Part shown: in pieces, positions 13,839-21,891 of the stretch
Layout of the letters: each line of letters begins with the position of its first letter
Position numbering within the stretch: position 1 is the stretch's first letter
NCBI GenBank assembly: GCA_964440345.1
Contig: CAYTSA010000057.1
Span: forward strand, 1-25,443
Reading direction: 5' to 3'
DNA: 25,443 bases
From: CAYTSA01 sp964440345
GTDB taxonomy: Bacteria > Desulfobacterota > Desulfovibrionia > Desulfovibrionales > Desulfovibrionaceae
Position numbers and translations under genes: made by a program
Notes under the pieces: model-generated
The model's input: only the letters and a program-made list of their open reading frames with translations
The model's database searches: none
Told to the model about the DNA's origin: nothing

Positions 13839-13974
13839 GATGTCTGTATACGTTCCGGCGGGGTATTAATCAATTGTTTCCAGCATAATTTTTCCCGGGT
13901 TTGCATGCTTGTTCTTATGGTGTACCATCGGCTGAAACTGCATTCACTTTACGGTGTTTTCACAGGAGCAGATT

Positions 13975-14889
13975 ATGAAACGCAGACATTTTCTTGCCTG
14001 GCATCTGGGCTCTGCGGCCTGTCTGGCGGCTGGAGTCTGGCCTGCCGGCTTGGCTTTGGCTGGCAGCGGCCCTTACATAGCCGCGGCAAAAGGAGAGCCG
14101 GCCCAAGCCGGCCAAGCCGCCCGCGCAGCAGTGGGCTTGCTAGGCGGCATGGGGCGCTTTGTGAAGAAGGGCGACAAGGTGGTCGTCAAACCGAATATGA
14201 GCTTTGCCCACCCGCCGGAGCGGGCCACCACCACCCATCCTGCCCTGGTGCGTGAAATTGTCCTAATGTGCCAGGAAGCCGGCGCTAGCCAAGTGCTCGT
14301 GCTGGACCATCCCCTGCGCGCAGCGGAGCGCTGCCTGGAGGAATCCGGCATTGAAGAGGCTTGCAGGCCCTTGGGCCGCGGCCTGGTGCAGGGTGTGGAC
14401 AAACCGGCCTATTTTACACAGGCGGACATTCCCCAGGGCAAGGAAATGCAGTCCAACAGCTTCATCACCCAGTCCCTGGAGGCGGACGTGCTCATTGCCG
14501 CGCCGGTGGCTAAATCCCACGGGTCGGCCGGGGTAAGCCTGTCCATGAAGGGCATGATGGGCCTCATCTGGGACCGGGGCGTGATGCACTACCGCTATGA
14601 CCTGCACGAAGCCATCGTAGACCTGAATACCAAAATGCGCGCAAACCTGGCTGTCATCGACGGAACCCGGGTGCTGACTACTAACGGGCCATCCGGCCCG
14701 GGGAAGGTGGTGCAGGCGAACACTGTCATTGCCTCGGCAGACGTTGTTGCAGCCGACGCTTTTGCGGTGCAGAGTTTTGAATGGTGGGGGCAGCGCATGC
14801 AGCCGGACCAGGTGAAGCATTTGCGCCTGGCCGCCGAGCGAGGCCTGGGCCGCATTGATCTTGAGAACCTGGCGACCGCCTGGGCCTGA
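13975..14889 (+). CDS. Tat-exported DUF362 protein
   Basis: A 304-residue protein of the DUF362 family, whose members often occur next to or fused with ferredoxin domains. The ATG at 13975 follows CAGGAG and starts a twin-arginine-type signal, KRRHFLAW (residues 2-9), with likely cleavage after LALA (residue 29). Recognisable family segments are VVVKPNMSFAHPPERATTTHP, split around residues 70-90, and APVAKSHGSAGVSLSMKG in the middle, with the conserved Lys-Ser-His. Biochemical function is not established. The polyferredoxin gene begins 2 bases after the stop, so a folded, cofactor-bearing periplasmic partner of a membrane electron-transfer protein is the most reasonable inference. Confidence 0.85.
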   Translation: MKRRHFLAWHLGSAACLAAGVWPAGLALAGSGPYIAAAKGEPAQAGQAARAAVGLLGGMGRFVKKGDKVVVKPNMSFAHPPERATTTHPALVREIVLMCQEAGASQVLVLDHPLRAAERCLEESGIEEACRPLGRGLVQGVDKPAYFTQADIPQGKEMQSNSFITQSLEADVLIAAPVAKSHGSAGVSLSMKGMMGLIWDRGVMHYRYDLHEAIVDLNTKMRANLAVIDGTRVLTTNGPSGPGKVVQANTVIASADVVAADAFAVQSFEWWGQRMQPDQVKHLRLAAERGLGRIDLENLATAWA

Positions 14890-14891
14890 CT

Positions 14892-16532
14892 GTGCGAGCG
14901 CCGACGCTGCAGCGAACGCTCCAGACGCTGTCCCTGGCTGCCTTCTTGTTGCTGACCTGGACCGCCGGTTCATACTGGTTTTTGCCGGCGGACTTTTTTG
15001 TCCGTCTGGACCCGGCGGCAGTGTTGGGCTCGGCCCTGTGCGGCAGGTTCTGGTCTGCAGGGTTCTGGGTCTGTGTAGTGGCGCTAGGGGCCACAGCCAT
15101 TGTCGGGCGATATTTTTGCGGCCATGTCTGCCCCATGGGCGTGACGGTGGATATGGCCGGCGCCTGTCTGGACAGGCTGCGCCAGGGCCGGGACGCCCGC
15201 TGGGTAAAACATGGCGCCTGGCCCTGGGTGAAACACGGCGTGTTGCTGGCCGTGCTGGCAGCCGGCGTGTTGGGGGTTTCCCTGGTGTTCCTGGTTGCGC
15301 CCATTCCCCTGGCGACCCGTTTCTGGGGGCAGCTGATCCACCCCGCGGCGGCCGCGGCCGGTGAACAGGCCCTGGGAGGGCTGCGGCCGCTGGCGGACGC
15401 GTTCAACGCTCCCTGGCTGGCGTTTGTGGACATTCACACGCCGCGCTACGCAGGACAATTGTTCATCCTCCTGTTTTTCCTCGGCGTGCTGGGGCTGGGC
15501 GCTGCGGCGCCGCGGTTCTGGTGCCGTTATCTGTGCCCGGCCGGGGCGGCCTTTGCATTGTCTTCCTTCCGGCCGTTGCTGCGCCGTCGGGTCTCGGAAG
15601 CGTGCATTGACTGCGGCCAGTGCGCAAAACACTGTCCCATGCAGGCCATTCCGGACGATTACCGGCGCACGGCGCACGCCGAATGCATAGTCTGCGAAAG
15701 CTGCGTGCGCATATGCCCGGTGAACGCCGTGGACTTTGGCCCGCCACGCCGCAGCCAGCCGGCGGTTGCCATAGCGCCCGGCCGCAGGGAGGTCATAATT
15801 GCCTTGCCGGCAGGAGCTCTGTTGGGCTTGCTGGCTGTTGCAGAACTTGGTTCAGGTTATGTTGCGGCAGGGGCCGGCCGAGCAGACGCACCGCATCCCC
15901 TTCGGCCGCCCGGGGCTCTGCCGGATGCAAAATTCCTGGCCCGTTGCGTGCGCTGCGGCTTGTGCATGGAGGCCTGTCCCACAAACACCTTGCAGCCGGC
16001 CGGCCTGCAGGCGGGCTGGGCCGCGGCCTTTGCGCCAACTGTAACGCCGGCCCGCGGCCCCTGTGAGCCCCTGTGCCAGCGCTGCACCCTGGTTTGCCCC
16101 ACCCTGGCCCTGCGGCCGCTGGATGCGCAGGAGAAAATCTACGCTAAGCTGGGCACGGCCTATGTGCTGCGTCACAAATGTTTGGCCTGGGAGCTGGGCA
16201 AGGAATGTCTGGTTTGCGACGAAGTCTGTCCGTACAACGCCATAGAGCTGCGCATGGTCCCGGAAAGCCCGGTCCCCGTGCCTTTTGTGACTGAAAATCG
16301 CTGCGCCGGCTGCGGTTTTTGCGAGCACCACTGCCCGGTGCGCTCGCAACGGGCCATCGTGGTGGAGCCCATGGGCGAACTGCGGTTGGCGTCCGGAACG
16401 TACACGGCGGCTGCGCAAACCCAGGGGCTGGAGCTTTCCCTGCATCATAAAAAGGATGAGGCCGCGGTCTATCCGAACGGCGAGAATTACGGGGGAACTG
16501 GATTGCCGCCTGGGTTTTCCGACCCGGAGTAA
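14892..16532 (+). CDS. NapH-NapG/MauM-type fused membrane polyferredoxin
   Basis: A 546-residue protein combining two electron-transfer modules. The N-terminal half is NapH/MauN-like: four membrane helices, with CGHVCP (76-81) and CRYLCP (211-216) at the membrane face, then two [4Fe-4S] motifs at Cys238/241/244/248 and Cys265/268/271/275. A further hydrophobic segment preceded by GRRE (297-325) corresponds to the export signal of stand-alone NapG/MauM proteins. A four-cluster NapG-like half follows: Cys352-362, Cys391-402, Cys430/439/442/446 and Cys471-481. It probably carries electrons from quinol or toward a periplasmic acceptor. The start is GTG, placed 2 bases after the DUF362 stop. No terminal reductase gene is adjacent. 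Confidence 0.88.
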   Translation: MRAPTLQRTLQTLSLAAFLLLTWTAGSYWFLPADFFVRLDPAAVLGSALCGRFWSAGFWVCVVALGATAIVGRYFCGHVCPMGVTVDMAGACLDRLRQGRDARWVKHGAWPWVKHGVLLAVLAAGVLGVSLVFLVAPIPLATRFWGQLIHPAAAAAGEQALGGLRPLADAFNAPWLAFVDIHTPRYAGQLFILLFFLGVLGLGAAAPRFWCRYLCPAGAAFALSSFRPLLRRRVSEACIDCGQCAKHCPMQAIPDDYRRTAHAECIVCESCVRICPVNAVDFGPPRRSQPAVAIAPGRREVIIALPAGALLGLLAVAELGSGYVAAGAGRADAPHPLRPPGALPDAKFLARCVRCGLCMEACPTNTLQPAGLQAGWAAAFAPTVTPARGPCEPLCQRCTLVCPTLALRPLDAQEKIYAKLGTAYVLRHKCLAWELGKECLVCDEVCPYNAIELRMVPESPVPVPFVTENRCAGCGFCEHHCPVRSQRAIVVEPMGELRLASGTYTAAAQTQGLELSLHHKKDEAAVYPNGENYGGTGLPPGFSDPE

Positions 16533-16704
16533 ACTACTGACCTGAGCCCACTCCCTCCTGCCCTGGAGCTGCGGCGCTAAGTCGGCGCTGCCAGGCGGCG
16601 GCGCTCGACCTGTCAGTTCATGTGCTCCCCCCATCTGTCATTTTCATGTGTTATTGACAGCCGGCAAGGGAATAATTTTCAATGACACGGTGCGTTACCA
16701 CCTG
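16533..16704. other. Convergent intergenic region
   Basis: The gap between the polyferredoxin gene and the oppositely oriented hydrolase gene has no coding frame. A weak inverted repeat CTGTCA (16636-16641) / TGACAG (16656-16661) with a 14-base loop is the only structure seen. No strong terminator is apparent for either gene. Confidence 0.5.
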
Positions 16705-17457
16705 CTACAGCGCCAAGCAGCAGCCCGGCTGGGGCAGGAACACGTCCAGACCGTCCGCCTGGTCCATGAACGCACGCACCTCGTCTTGCCGGTTCCATCG
16801 GACGTCCCGCCGCAGGTGGACCAGGGCCAGGCGTTTGGCGCCAGCGCGGCGGGCGAACTTTATGGAGCCAGGGACTGTGCCGTGGCCAGGGACATCCGGC
16901 TCCAGGGAAAAGGACTCGTGCACTATCAAATCGGCGTTTTGGGCCAGCCCCAAAGTGTCCTCTGTGGGCCGGCCGTCGCCGCTGTAGAACAGGGTCTTGG
17001 ACCCGTGGCTGACGCATACGGACCAGTTCTCCTGCGGGTGCTCGCTCTGGGCAGGCGTCAGCGTGAGTCCGCAGGCGTGAAACTCCTTGCCCGGGCGCAT
17101 TTTCAACCAGTGCAGAGTATAACCGAATCTGTCCGCTACCCCGGGATAGGCCATCTCCATGGCGGTCATGACTTTATCCTGCAGCCCGGGCTGGCCTGCC
17201 AGGGTGAGGGGGGCCGTGCGGCCCTGTTCCCAGAATCGTAGCAGCAGATGCGGCAGTCCGAAAAAGTGGTCCCCGTGAAAGTGGGAAACGTATACGCCTC
17301 CCAGGGCCAAAGGGTCTGCAGCCGCGCGCCAGAAGGCGCTGGCCGCGGTAAAGCCGCAATCCAGCAGCATGGAGCCGCCGTTGTGTTCAACAAGCACGGA
17401 GCAGTTTGGAAGCCGTTCGTCAAAGGCTTCTCCAACGCCTGAAAAAATGATTCGCAT
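16705..17457 (-). CDS. Metallo-beta-lactamase-fold hydrolase (RNase Z-like)
   Basis: A 250-residue MBL-fold protein. The dinuclear metal motif HFHGDH is at residues 59-64 (written SHFHGDHFFG). Later metal ligands are consistent with the His after PAQSE, the Asp in FYSGDGRPT and the His in LALVHLRRD. The N-terminal MRIIFSGVGEAFDERLPNCSVLV and the size are typical of RNase Z/ElaC-related hydrolases, but the long exosite arm of RNase Z was not seen, so tRNA 3' processing is not claimed. The start at 17457 is chosen for GGGAGG immediately upstream; the open frame continues 57 codons further without domain similarity. It is divergent from the porin gene. Confidence 0.88.
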   Translation of the reverse strand: MRIIFSGVGEAFDERLPNCSVLVEHNGGSMLLDCGFTAASAFWRAAADPLALGGVYVSHFHGDHFFGLPHLLLRFWEQGRTAPLTLAGQPGLQDKVMTAMEMAYPGVADRFGYTLHWLKMRPGKEFHACGLTLTPAQSEHPQENWSVCVSHGSKTLFYSGDGRPTEDTLGLAQNADLIVHESFSLEPDVPGHGTVPGSIKFARRAGAKRLALVHLRRDVRWNRQDEVRAFMDQADGLDVFLPQPGCCLAL

Positions 17458-17613
17458 CTGGCCTCCCTGGCAGTGCTGCGCAGTGTGTACGAGCAGGCTG
17501 CAATTTTTTTGAATGTTCGCTACAGTTGTACGCCATGGCGTCAATAAAGACGGCGCTTGGCAATTCCTCTCCACCCGTTTCAAACGCACGTGAATTTTTA
17601 TGACGAAACCGTG

Positions 17614-17630
17614 ATTTGCATATTGCAAAT
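17614..17630. promoter_or_regulatory. Palindromic operator candidate upstream of the fadL-like gene
   Basis: A perfect 7-bp inverted repeat ATTTGCA-TAT-TGCAAAT lies 61 bases upstream of the porin start, in the divergent region. TTGCAA within it could serve as a -35 element with TATTCC 17 bases downstream, so a bound regulator would overlap the promoter. The regulator is unknown. Confidence 0.4.
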
Positions 17631-17691
17631 TCGTGACGGCTCATTTATTCCCTCTGCTACACTTCATTACACGACAGAACAGGGGGAAAGT

Positions 17692-19002
17692 ATGCGTTTG
17701 CTCGGTCATGTTTTTTTGGCAACTGTTGCGGCTGTTTTGTTTTGCGGGCAGGTATTTGCCGGCGGTTTTGCCATTCACGAATGGAGCGCCAGGGGCGACG
17801 GCATGGGCGGGACTTTGATAGGCAGGGCAGACGACGCCTCGGCCCTGGCCTACAATCCTGCCGGGATCACCCAGCTTGCGGAGCCCCAGATTATCGCCGG
17901 CCTCAGCGGCATTGCGCCCTCGCATGAAGTCCGCACCATCAACCCTTACACCGGCGAGGAAAAAACCACCACCAGCGAAGACAACATCTGGCTAGTGCCT
18001 CATTTTTACGCTGTCGCCCCCATTACCGACAAGTGGTACTTCGGACTGGGAACGTTTACTCGGTTTGGGCTTGGCACGGAGTACGACTCCAAGTGGCCGG
18101 GCCGCTACCAGTCCGTCAAATCAGTGGTGCAGTCGGTTTCCGTGAACCCGAATATTGCCTACAAGGTGAACGACAAGCTTTCTCTGGCTGTGGGCGTGGA
18201 GGCCATGTGGTTCAGCCTGGACCTGAAGAGCGTGCTGGATTCAAATATTTTCCTGGCGCAGCAAGGCTTGCCGGTGCAGGTGAACAACCCGGACACTTAC
18301 GCCATGGACGTAGGACTGGAGCACAAAGGCGAAAACGTGGCTTTTGGCGTAAACGCTGCGCTACGGTATGAGATTAACGACACCTGGGCTGTGGGCGTCG
18401 CCTACCGGTCGCAGATGGAGCAGGAACTGGAGGGGGACCTGAAGCTGAAACCTTCGCCACAGGTTGTGGCCACGTTTGGCGACGCTTTGTTCAAGGACGG
18501 CGATATCGAAGGCTCGGTGGTGCTGCCAGACTGGCTGGGCCTTGGCGTCGCCATCACTCCCAGCAAGGACCTGCGGTTCGAAGCAGACCTTACCTTCACC
18601 CGTTGGTCCACGTATAATCGGTTGAAAATTTATTATAAGTCGTTGCAGTCGCTAGGGGTTCCCTTTAGCGAAACCCAAAAGAACTGGCGCGACACCTTGC
18701 GCTTTCAGTTAGGCGCCGAGTGGGACGTGACGGACGTAACTACATTGCGCGCTGGCTATGTGTTTGACCAATGTCCCATTAACGAGGGATGGGCGGACTA
18801 CATGGTGCCAGCGGACGACTACCACTACTTTCATCTGGGCGCAGGGTTCCACTGGGAGCAAATTGGGTTTGACCTCGCGTACACGTTCTTGCACAGCGAG
18901 GACCGGAAAGTGGATATGCGGCTGGAAGACGGGGTGCTGGACTCGGAAATCGAAAAGGCCCTGGCGCATATCTTCAGCGCCAGTTTGCAGTATCGGTTCT
19001 AA
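17692..19002 (+). CDS. OmpP1/FadL/TodX-family outer membrane transporter
   Basis: A 436-residue outer membrane beta-barrel of the FadL family, which moves long-chain fatty acids and other hydrophobic compounds. The signal peptide ends at about residue 23 (GQVFA|GGF). The mature N-terminus GGFAIHEWSARGDGMGG and the hatch motif AYNPAGITQL are characteristic. Many alternating strands follow, and the last residues SLQYRF end in Phe as expected for BAM-dependent insertion. The ATG at 17692 follows AGGGGG; the longer open frame lacks a signal. trmL begins 14 bases after the stop and is probably cotranscribed. The substrate cannot be inferred here. Confidence 0.9.
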   Translation: MRLLGHVFLATVAAVLFCGQVFAGGFAIHEWSARGDGMGGTLIGRADDASALAYNPAGITQLAEPQIIAGLSGIAPSHEVRTINPYTGEEKTTTSEDNIWLVPHFYAVAPITDKWYFGLGTFTRFGLGTEYDSKWPGRYQSVKSVVQSVSVNPNIAYKVNDKLSLAVGVEAMWFSLDLKSVLDSNIFLAQQGLPVQVNNPDTYAMDVGLEHKGENVAFGVNAALRYEINDTWAVGVAYRSQMEQELEGDLKLKPSPQVVATFGDALFKDGDIEGSVVLPDWLGLGVAITPSKDLRFEADLTFTRWSTYNRLKIYYKSLQSLGVPFSETQKNWRDTLRFQLGAEWDVTDVTTLRAGYVFDQCPINEGWADYMVPADDYHYFHLGAGFHWEQIGFDLAYTFLHSEDRKVDMRLEDGVLDSEIEKALAHIFSASLQYRF

Positions 19003-19016
19003 CAGGGTGTTAAAGC

Positions 19017-19499
19017 ATGGCTCATTCCCTCCGGCTTGTGCTGTACGAGCCGGAAATTCCGCCTAATACCGGCAATGCAGCTCGGCTTTGCGCAGCAACG
19101 CAGACCGAGCTGCACCTTGTTGAGCCCCTGGGCTTTTCCATAGACGACAAGCACCTGCGCCGGGCCGGGCTGGACTACTGGCCGCACGTGAATGTGACGG
19201 TGTGGCCCTCTTGGCTGGCCTTTTGCCATGGCCGGGACCAGTCCGCCCGGCTGGTGGCCTCCAGCGCCAGGGCCGGAGAAAGGTATTGTGACTTTGCCTA
19301 CAGCGCGGGGGATTATCTTGTGCTGGGGCCGGAAACCCGGGGTCTGCCGCCGGCAGTCATTGAGGCGGCGCATGGGCTGGTCCGTATTCCCATCTGGGGC
19401 CAGGTGCGGTCCTTGAATCTTTCCACTGCTGCAGGCGTGCTGCTTTACGAGGCGTTGCGCCAGACCGGCGGCATGACGGACGGGCCGGGCGGTTCCTAG
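19017..19499 (+). CDS. trmL: tRNA (cytidine(34)-2'-O)-methyltransferase TrmL
   Basis: A 160-residue SPOUT-class methyltransferase matching the TrmL/CspR length. TrmL methylates the ribose of the wobble nucleotide in tRNA-Leu isoacceptors using SAM. Signatures are IPPNTGNAARLC (14-25), the motif LVLGPETRGLP, and the knot motif RSLNLSTAAGVLLYEALRQ close to the C-terminus. It starts 14 bases after the porin gene. The final ten or so residues are Gly-rich and beyond the fold. Confidence 0.93.
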   Translation: MAHSLRLVLYEPEIPPNTGNAARLCAATQTELHLVEPLGFSIDDKHLRRAGLDYWPHVNVTVWPSWLAFCHGRDQSARLVASSARAGERYCDFAYSAGDYLVLGPETRGLPPAVIEAAHGLVRIPIWGQVRSLNLSTAAGVLLYEALRQTGGMTDGPGGS

Positions 19500-19602
19500 T
19501 TCCTGCGCCGGCGCGCCTTGCCGTTTGCCACCAAGCTTTCATGTTGTTACTGTCATGAAGCAATCGGTTTTCACACCACTTAACATATCCCAGGGAGTAT
19601 GC

Positions 19603-20379
19603 ATGCGTGTTGTTCGAGTCCGCTACCAGGAAAAAGTATTTTACGCTTCCCTTGTGGGGCAGGAAGTGCAGTGCCTCAATAGGGAGCTGGATTTTCAGAC
19701 CCCCATACCGCTCCAAGACGTTACAGTGCTGCCGCCAGTGGCGCCTACAAAGGTTGTCTGCGTGGGGTTGAACTACCAGGGACATATTGAAGAGATGAAG
19801 GCGCAAACGCCTGACGAGCCGGTGTTGTTTTTTAAGCCGCCCTCTGCGGTGGTGGGCAGCGGACAGGCCATATTTCTGCCCAGCCAGTCCAGCCGCGTGG
19901 ACTACGAAGGCGAGCTGGCGGTGGTCATGGGCAAGAGCGGTCGCAACATCGGGCTCGGTGAAGCTGCGGAGCATGTTTTTGGCTACTCCTGCGCCAACGA
20001 CGTGACCGCCCGGGACCTGCAAAAAATTGACGGCCAGTATGGCCGGGCCAAGGGCTTTGACACCTTCGCGCCGATAGGCCCCTGGATTGAAACAGAGGTG
20101 GAAGACCCGAACAATCTGGCCTTGCGCACCACGGTCAACGGCGAGGAAAAACAGGCCGGCAACACGGCGGACATGCTCTTCAAGCCGCTGGACCTGGTGG
20201 TCTTTGTCTCGTCTGTGATGACGCTGCTTCCTGGCGACGTTATTCTGACTGGCGCCCCTCCGGGCGTCGGCCCTCTGCACCCTGGCGACGAAGTGCGGGT
20301 GGAGATCGAGAACGTCGGCATCCTGATCAACCCGGTCATGAAAGACATGATGGGCGAGGAAAAGCCGCCCATACAATAG
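19603..20379 (+). CDS. Fumarylacetoacetate hydrolase (FAH) family protein
   Basis: A 258-residue FAH-fold enzyme. It has a short N-terminal domain and then the catalytic domain, with GLNYQGHIEEM (56-66), the metal-binding YEGELAVV (Glu102, Glu104) and CANDVTARDLQ (Asp133), plus TGAPPGVGP and the terminal VEIENVGIL pattern. Members are Mg2+/Mn2+-dependent hydrolases, decarboxylases or isomerases acting on 2-keto acids (acylpyruvate, oxaloacetate, HHDD). Specificity cannot be assigned. The ATG at 19603 is preceded by GGGAG; an upstream in-frame extension of 26 codons lacks similarity. A 103-base gap from trmL includes TTCATG/CATGAA (19538-19559), a possible regulatory inverted repeat. Confidence 0.9.
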   Translation: MRVVRVRYQEKVFYASLVGQEVQCLNRELDFQTPIPLQDVTVLPPVAPTKVVCVGLNYQGHIEEMKAQTPDEPVLFFKPPSAVVGSGQAIFLPSQSSRVDYEGELAVVMGKSGRNIGLGEAAEHVFGYSCANDVTARDLQKIDGQYGRAKGFDTFAPIGPWIETEVEDPNNLALRTTVNGEEKQAGNTADMLFKPLDLVVFVSSVMTLLPGDVILTGAPPGVGPLHPGDEVRVEIENVGILINPVMKDMMGEEKPPIQ

Positions 20380-20405
20380 CCGGTTCTGGCGCGATCTGTT
20401 GCGGG

Positions 20406-20450
20406 GAGCGTTTGGCTGCATTGAAGCAACGCAGCAGATAAGGGCGTATG
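20406..20450. repeat. 45-bp repeat, partial element copy
   Basis: An exact 45-base match to 20540-20584, which is the right arm of the palindromic element at 20467-20595. This copy lacks the terminal repeat and left arm, so it looks like a truncated remnant of the same element. Confidence 0.85.
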
Positions 20451-20466
20451 GAATCCTCCAGTAGAA

Positions 20467-20595
20467 AAGAGGCTGCTCAGACGCCGTTAGCTGCAAGGCG
20501 CGAAATGGAGCCAAGGGCGAGGCGTATCAAGACATACGCGAGCGTTTGGCTGCATTGAAGCAACGCAGCAGATAAGGGCGTATGAGCAGCCTCTT
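20467..20595. mobile_element. 129-bp palindromic MITE/REP-like element
   Basis: It is bounded by perfect 13-base terminal inverted repeats AAGAGGCTGCTCA (20467-20479) and TGAGCAGCCTCTT (20583-20595). The interior folds back on itself with further complementary segments, for example GCGTAT (20522-20527) / ATACGC (20534-20539) at the tip, and GCCAA / TTGGC and TTAGCTGC / GCAGCAGATAA on the arms. It carries no coding capacity and sits between the FAH gene and the FlgO-like operon. A non-autonomous transposable or REP-like element is the best reading; it might also terminate transcription. Confidence 0.7.
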
Positions 20596-20675
20596 AAGGT
20601 TTTCGCAAAGTGGTCGATACCATCCTGTGAGCGCTATTGCACGGCGCATTGAAACCACATCGCAGGAGACCATGC

Positions 20676-21563
20676 ATGCGTATTATATATGTCATACTCG
20701 GGTCCCGGACCTTTCTGTTCATGGCCTCGCTTTTGGCGGTGTCTTGCTTCACCGCTATGACAGCGGCCCTGGCTGCTGACGGGGAAGGTCCCGGCCCCAT
20801 GCCGGAATCGCTGCAGGCCATGGACAAGCAGCGGGCCGGCCCGTCTACGGGCGTGCGCACTCTGGCCCCGGAAGAGTCGCTGGTGCTCGGCCAGGAGCAG
20901 GAAGTGCGCCGCACGCAGCACATGTACGCCGGCGCCATGCTGCCGGACGGCAAAGGCGGCTACGTATGGGCGGCCATGGGCGAGCCTGTCAGCATGCCGG
21001 ACCTGCGCCATGAAGCCGGCCGGGAAATCAAGCTGAAAGTCCGCGAGCTGGCGGACCAGTTGTTCAGCGCGGGCAACCCGGATGAGCTGGCCGGCGCCGT
21101 GGCTTTGCCCACTTCTTTCGTAAGCCAGGACAATTTTCAGGAATCATCCTCTTTGGGCCGCTACATTGCCGAGCAGATGATCTACGAGTGCAACCAGCGG
21201 GGCCTGCCTGTGATGGAATACCGCATTGGCGAGGCTCTGTTTCCCAGGCAAGGCGAGGGGGATTTTCTGCTCTCCCGGGCCATAGGCGAGATAAACCCCC
21301 GGCCCCGCGCCACGCTTATGCTCGTGGGCACATACTACGCCGACAGCCACAACGTTTTTGTCAACTCCCGGCTGCTGCGGGCTGAGGACGGTCTGGTGCT
21401 GCGCACGGGCAGTCTGGTTTTTGGCCAGACCCAGGTAACCCGGACCATGCTGGCGAACACCGGCATGCAACTGGAAGCAGGCGTGCTGCAGGTGCGCGAC
21501 TATGAGTCCATGACTGCAGACAGGGGCATGACGGACATCGACTTGGGCTGGGACATTCGATAA
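20676..21563 (+). CDS. Secreted FlgO-family protein
   Basis: A 295-residue exported protein. The ATG at 20676 follows CAGGAG; the signal peptide runs to about residue 33 (TAALA|ADG). An unassigned linker (35-150) includes VLGQEQEVRRTQHMYAGA. The C-terminal FlgO-like domain (about 155-270) has SSLGRYIAEQM, VMEYRIGEAL, RQGEGDFLLSR and LVGTYYADSHNVFVNSRLL. In Vibrio, FlgO is an outer-membrane-associated protein needed for flagellar stability; a similar role here is inference. It is the first gene of a three-gene set with a small lipoprotein and a second FlgO-like protein, with which it shares the domain motifs. Confidence 0.75.
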   Translation: MRIIYVILGSRTFLFMASLLAVSCFTAMTAALAADGEGPGPMPESLQAMDKQRAGPSTGVRTLAPEESLVLGQEQEVRRTQHMYAGAMLPDGKGGYVWAAMGEPVSMPDLRHEAGREIKLKVRELADQLFSAGNPDELAGAVALPTSFVSQDNFQESSSLGRYIAEQMIYECNQRGLPVMEYRIGEALFPRQGEGDFLLSRAIGEINPRPRATLMLVGTYYADSHNVFVNSRLLRAEDGLVLRTGSLVFGQTQVTRTMLANTGMQLEAGVLQVRDYESMTADRGMTDIDLGWDIR

Positions 21564-21574
21564 GGAGAATGACA

Positions 21575-21859
21575 ATGCGCTCATTGCTGCTGATATGCTT
21601 TATGGCCATGCTGTCCGGTTGCGGCTGGGTGGGGAGCGCCGAGCCGGAAGACCCGCAATTGCACACCGTGGCCCTGCCATATCACGAAGCCGCGGTTTCC
21701 AACATGGTGCTGGCCCGGTCGTACATGCAGGAAGGCCGGTTCGAACTGGCCAAGGAGAGGTTGCTTATAGCCCTTTCCGCCGCCAGAGACGACACGCTGA
21801 AACAGACTCTGGCCGTAGACCTGCAGGCTGTTGATAGAATGATTCGGAGCCGCCGGTGA
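21575..21859 (+). CDS. Small lipoprotein, helical
   Basis: A 94-residue predicted lipoprotein: signal MRSLLLICFMAMLSGC with lipobox LSGC and Cys16. The mature part has two amphipathic helical segments, AVSNMVLARSYMQEGRFELAKERLLIALSAA, which reads like a single TPR-type helix pair (quoted in two parts: AVSNMVLARSYMQEG and RFELAKERLLIALSAA). I chose the ATG at 21575 over 21569 because AAGGAG then has seven-base spacing. It begins 11 bases after the first FlgO-like gene and probably anchors or assembles with these proteins in the envelope. A FlgP-like role is possible by context only. Confidence 0.75.
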   Translation: MRSLLLICFMAMLSGCGWVGSAEPEDPQLHTVALPYHEAAVSNMVLARSYMQEGRFELAKERLLIALSAARDDTLKQTLAVDLQAVDRMIRSRR

Positions 21860-21891
21860 CCGCTTGCGGCGTTATAGCAGAGGAGATTCTC

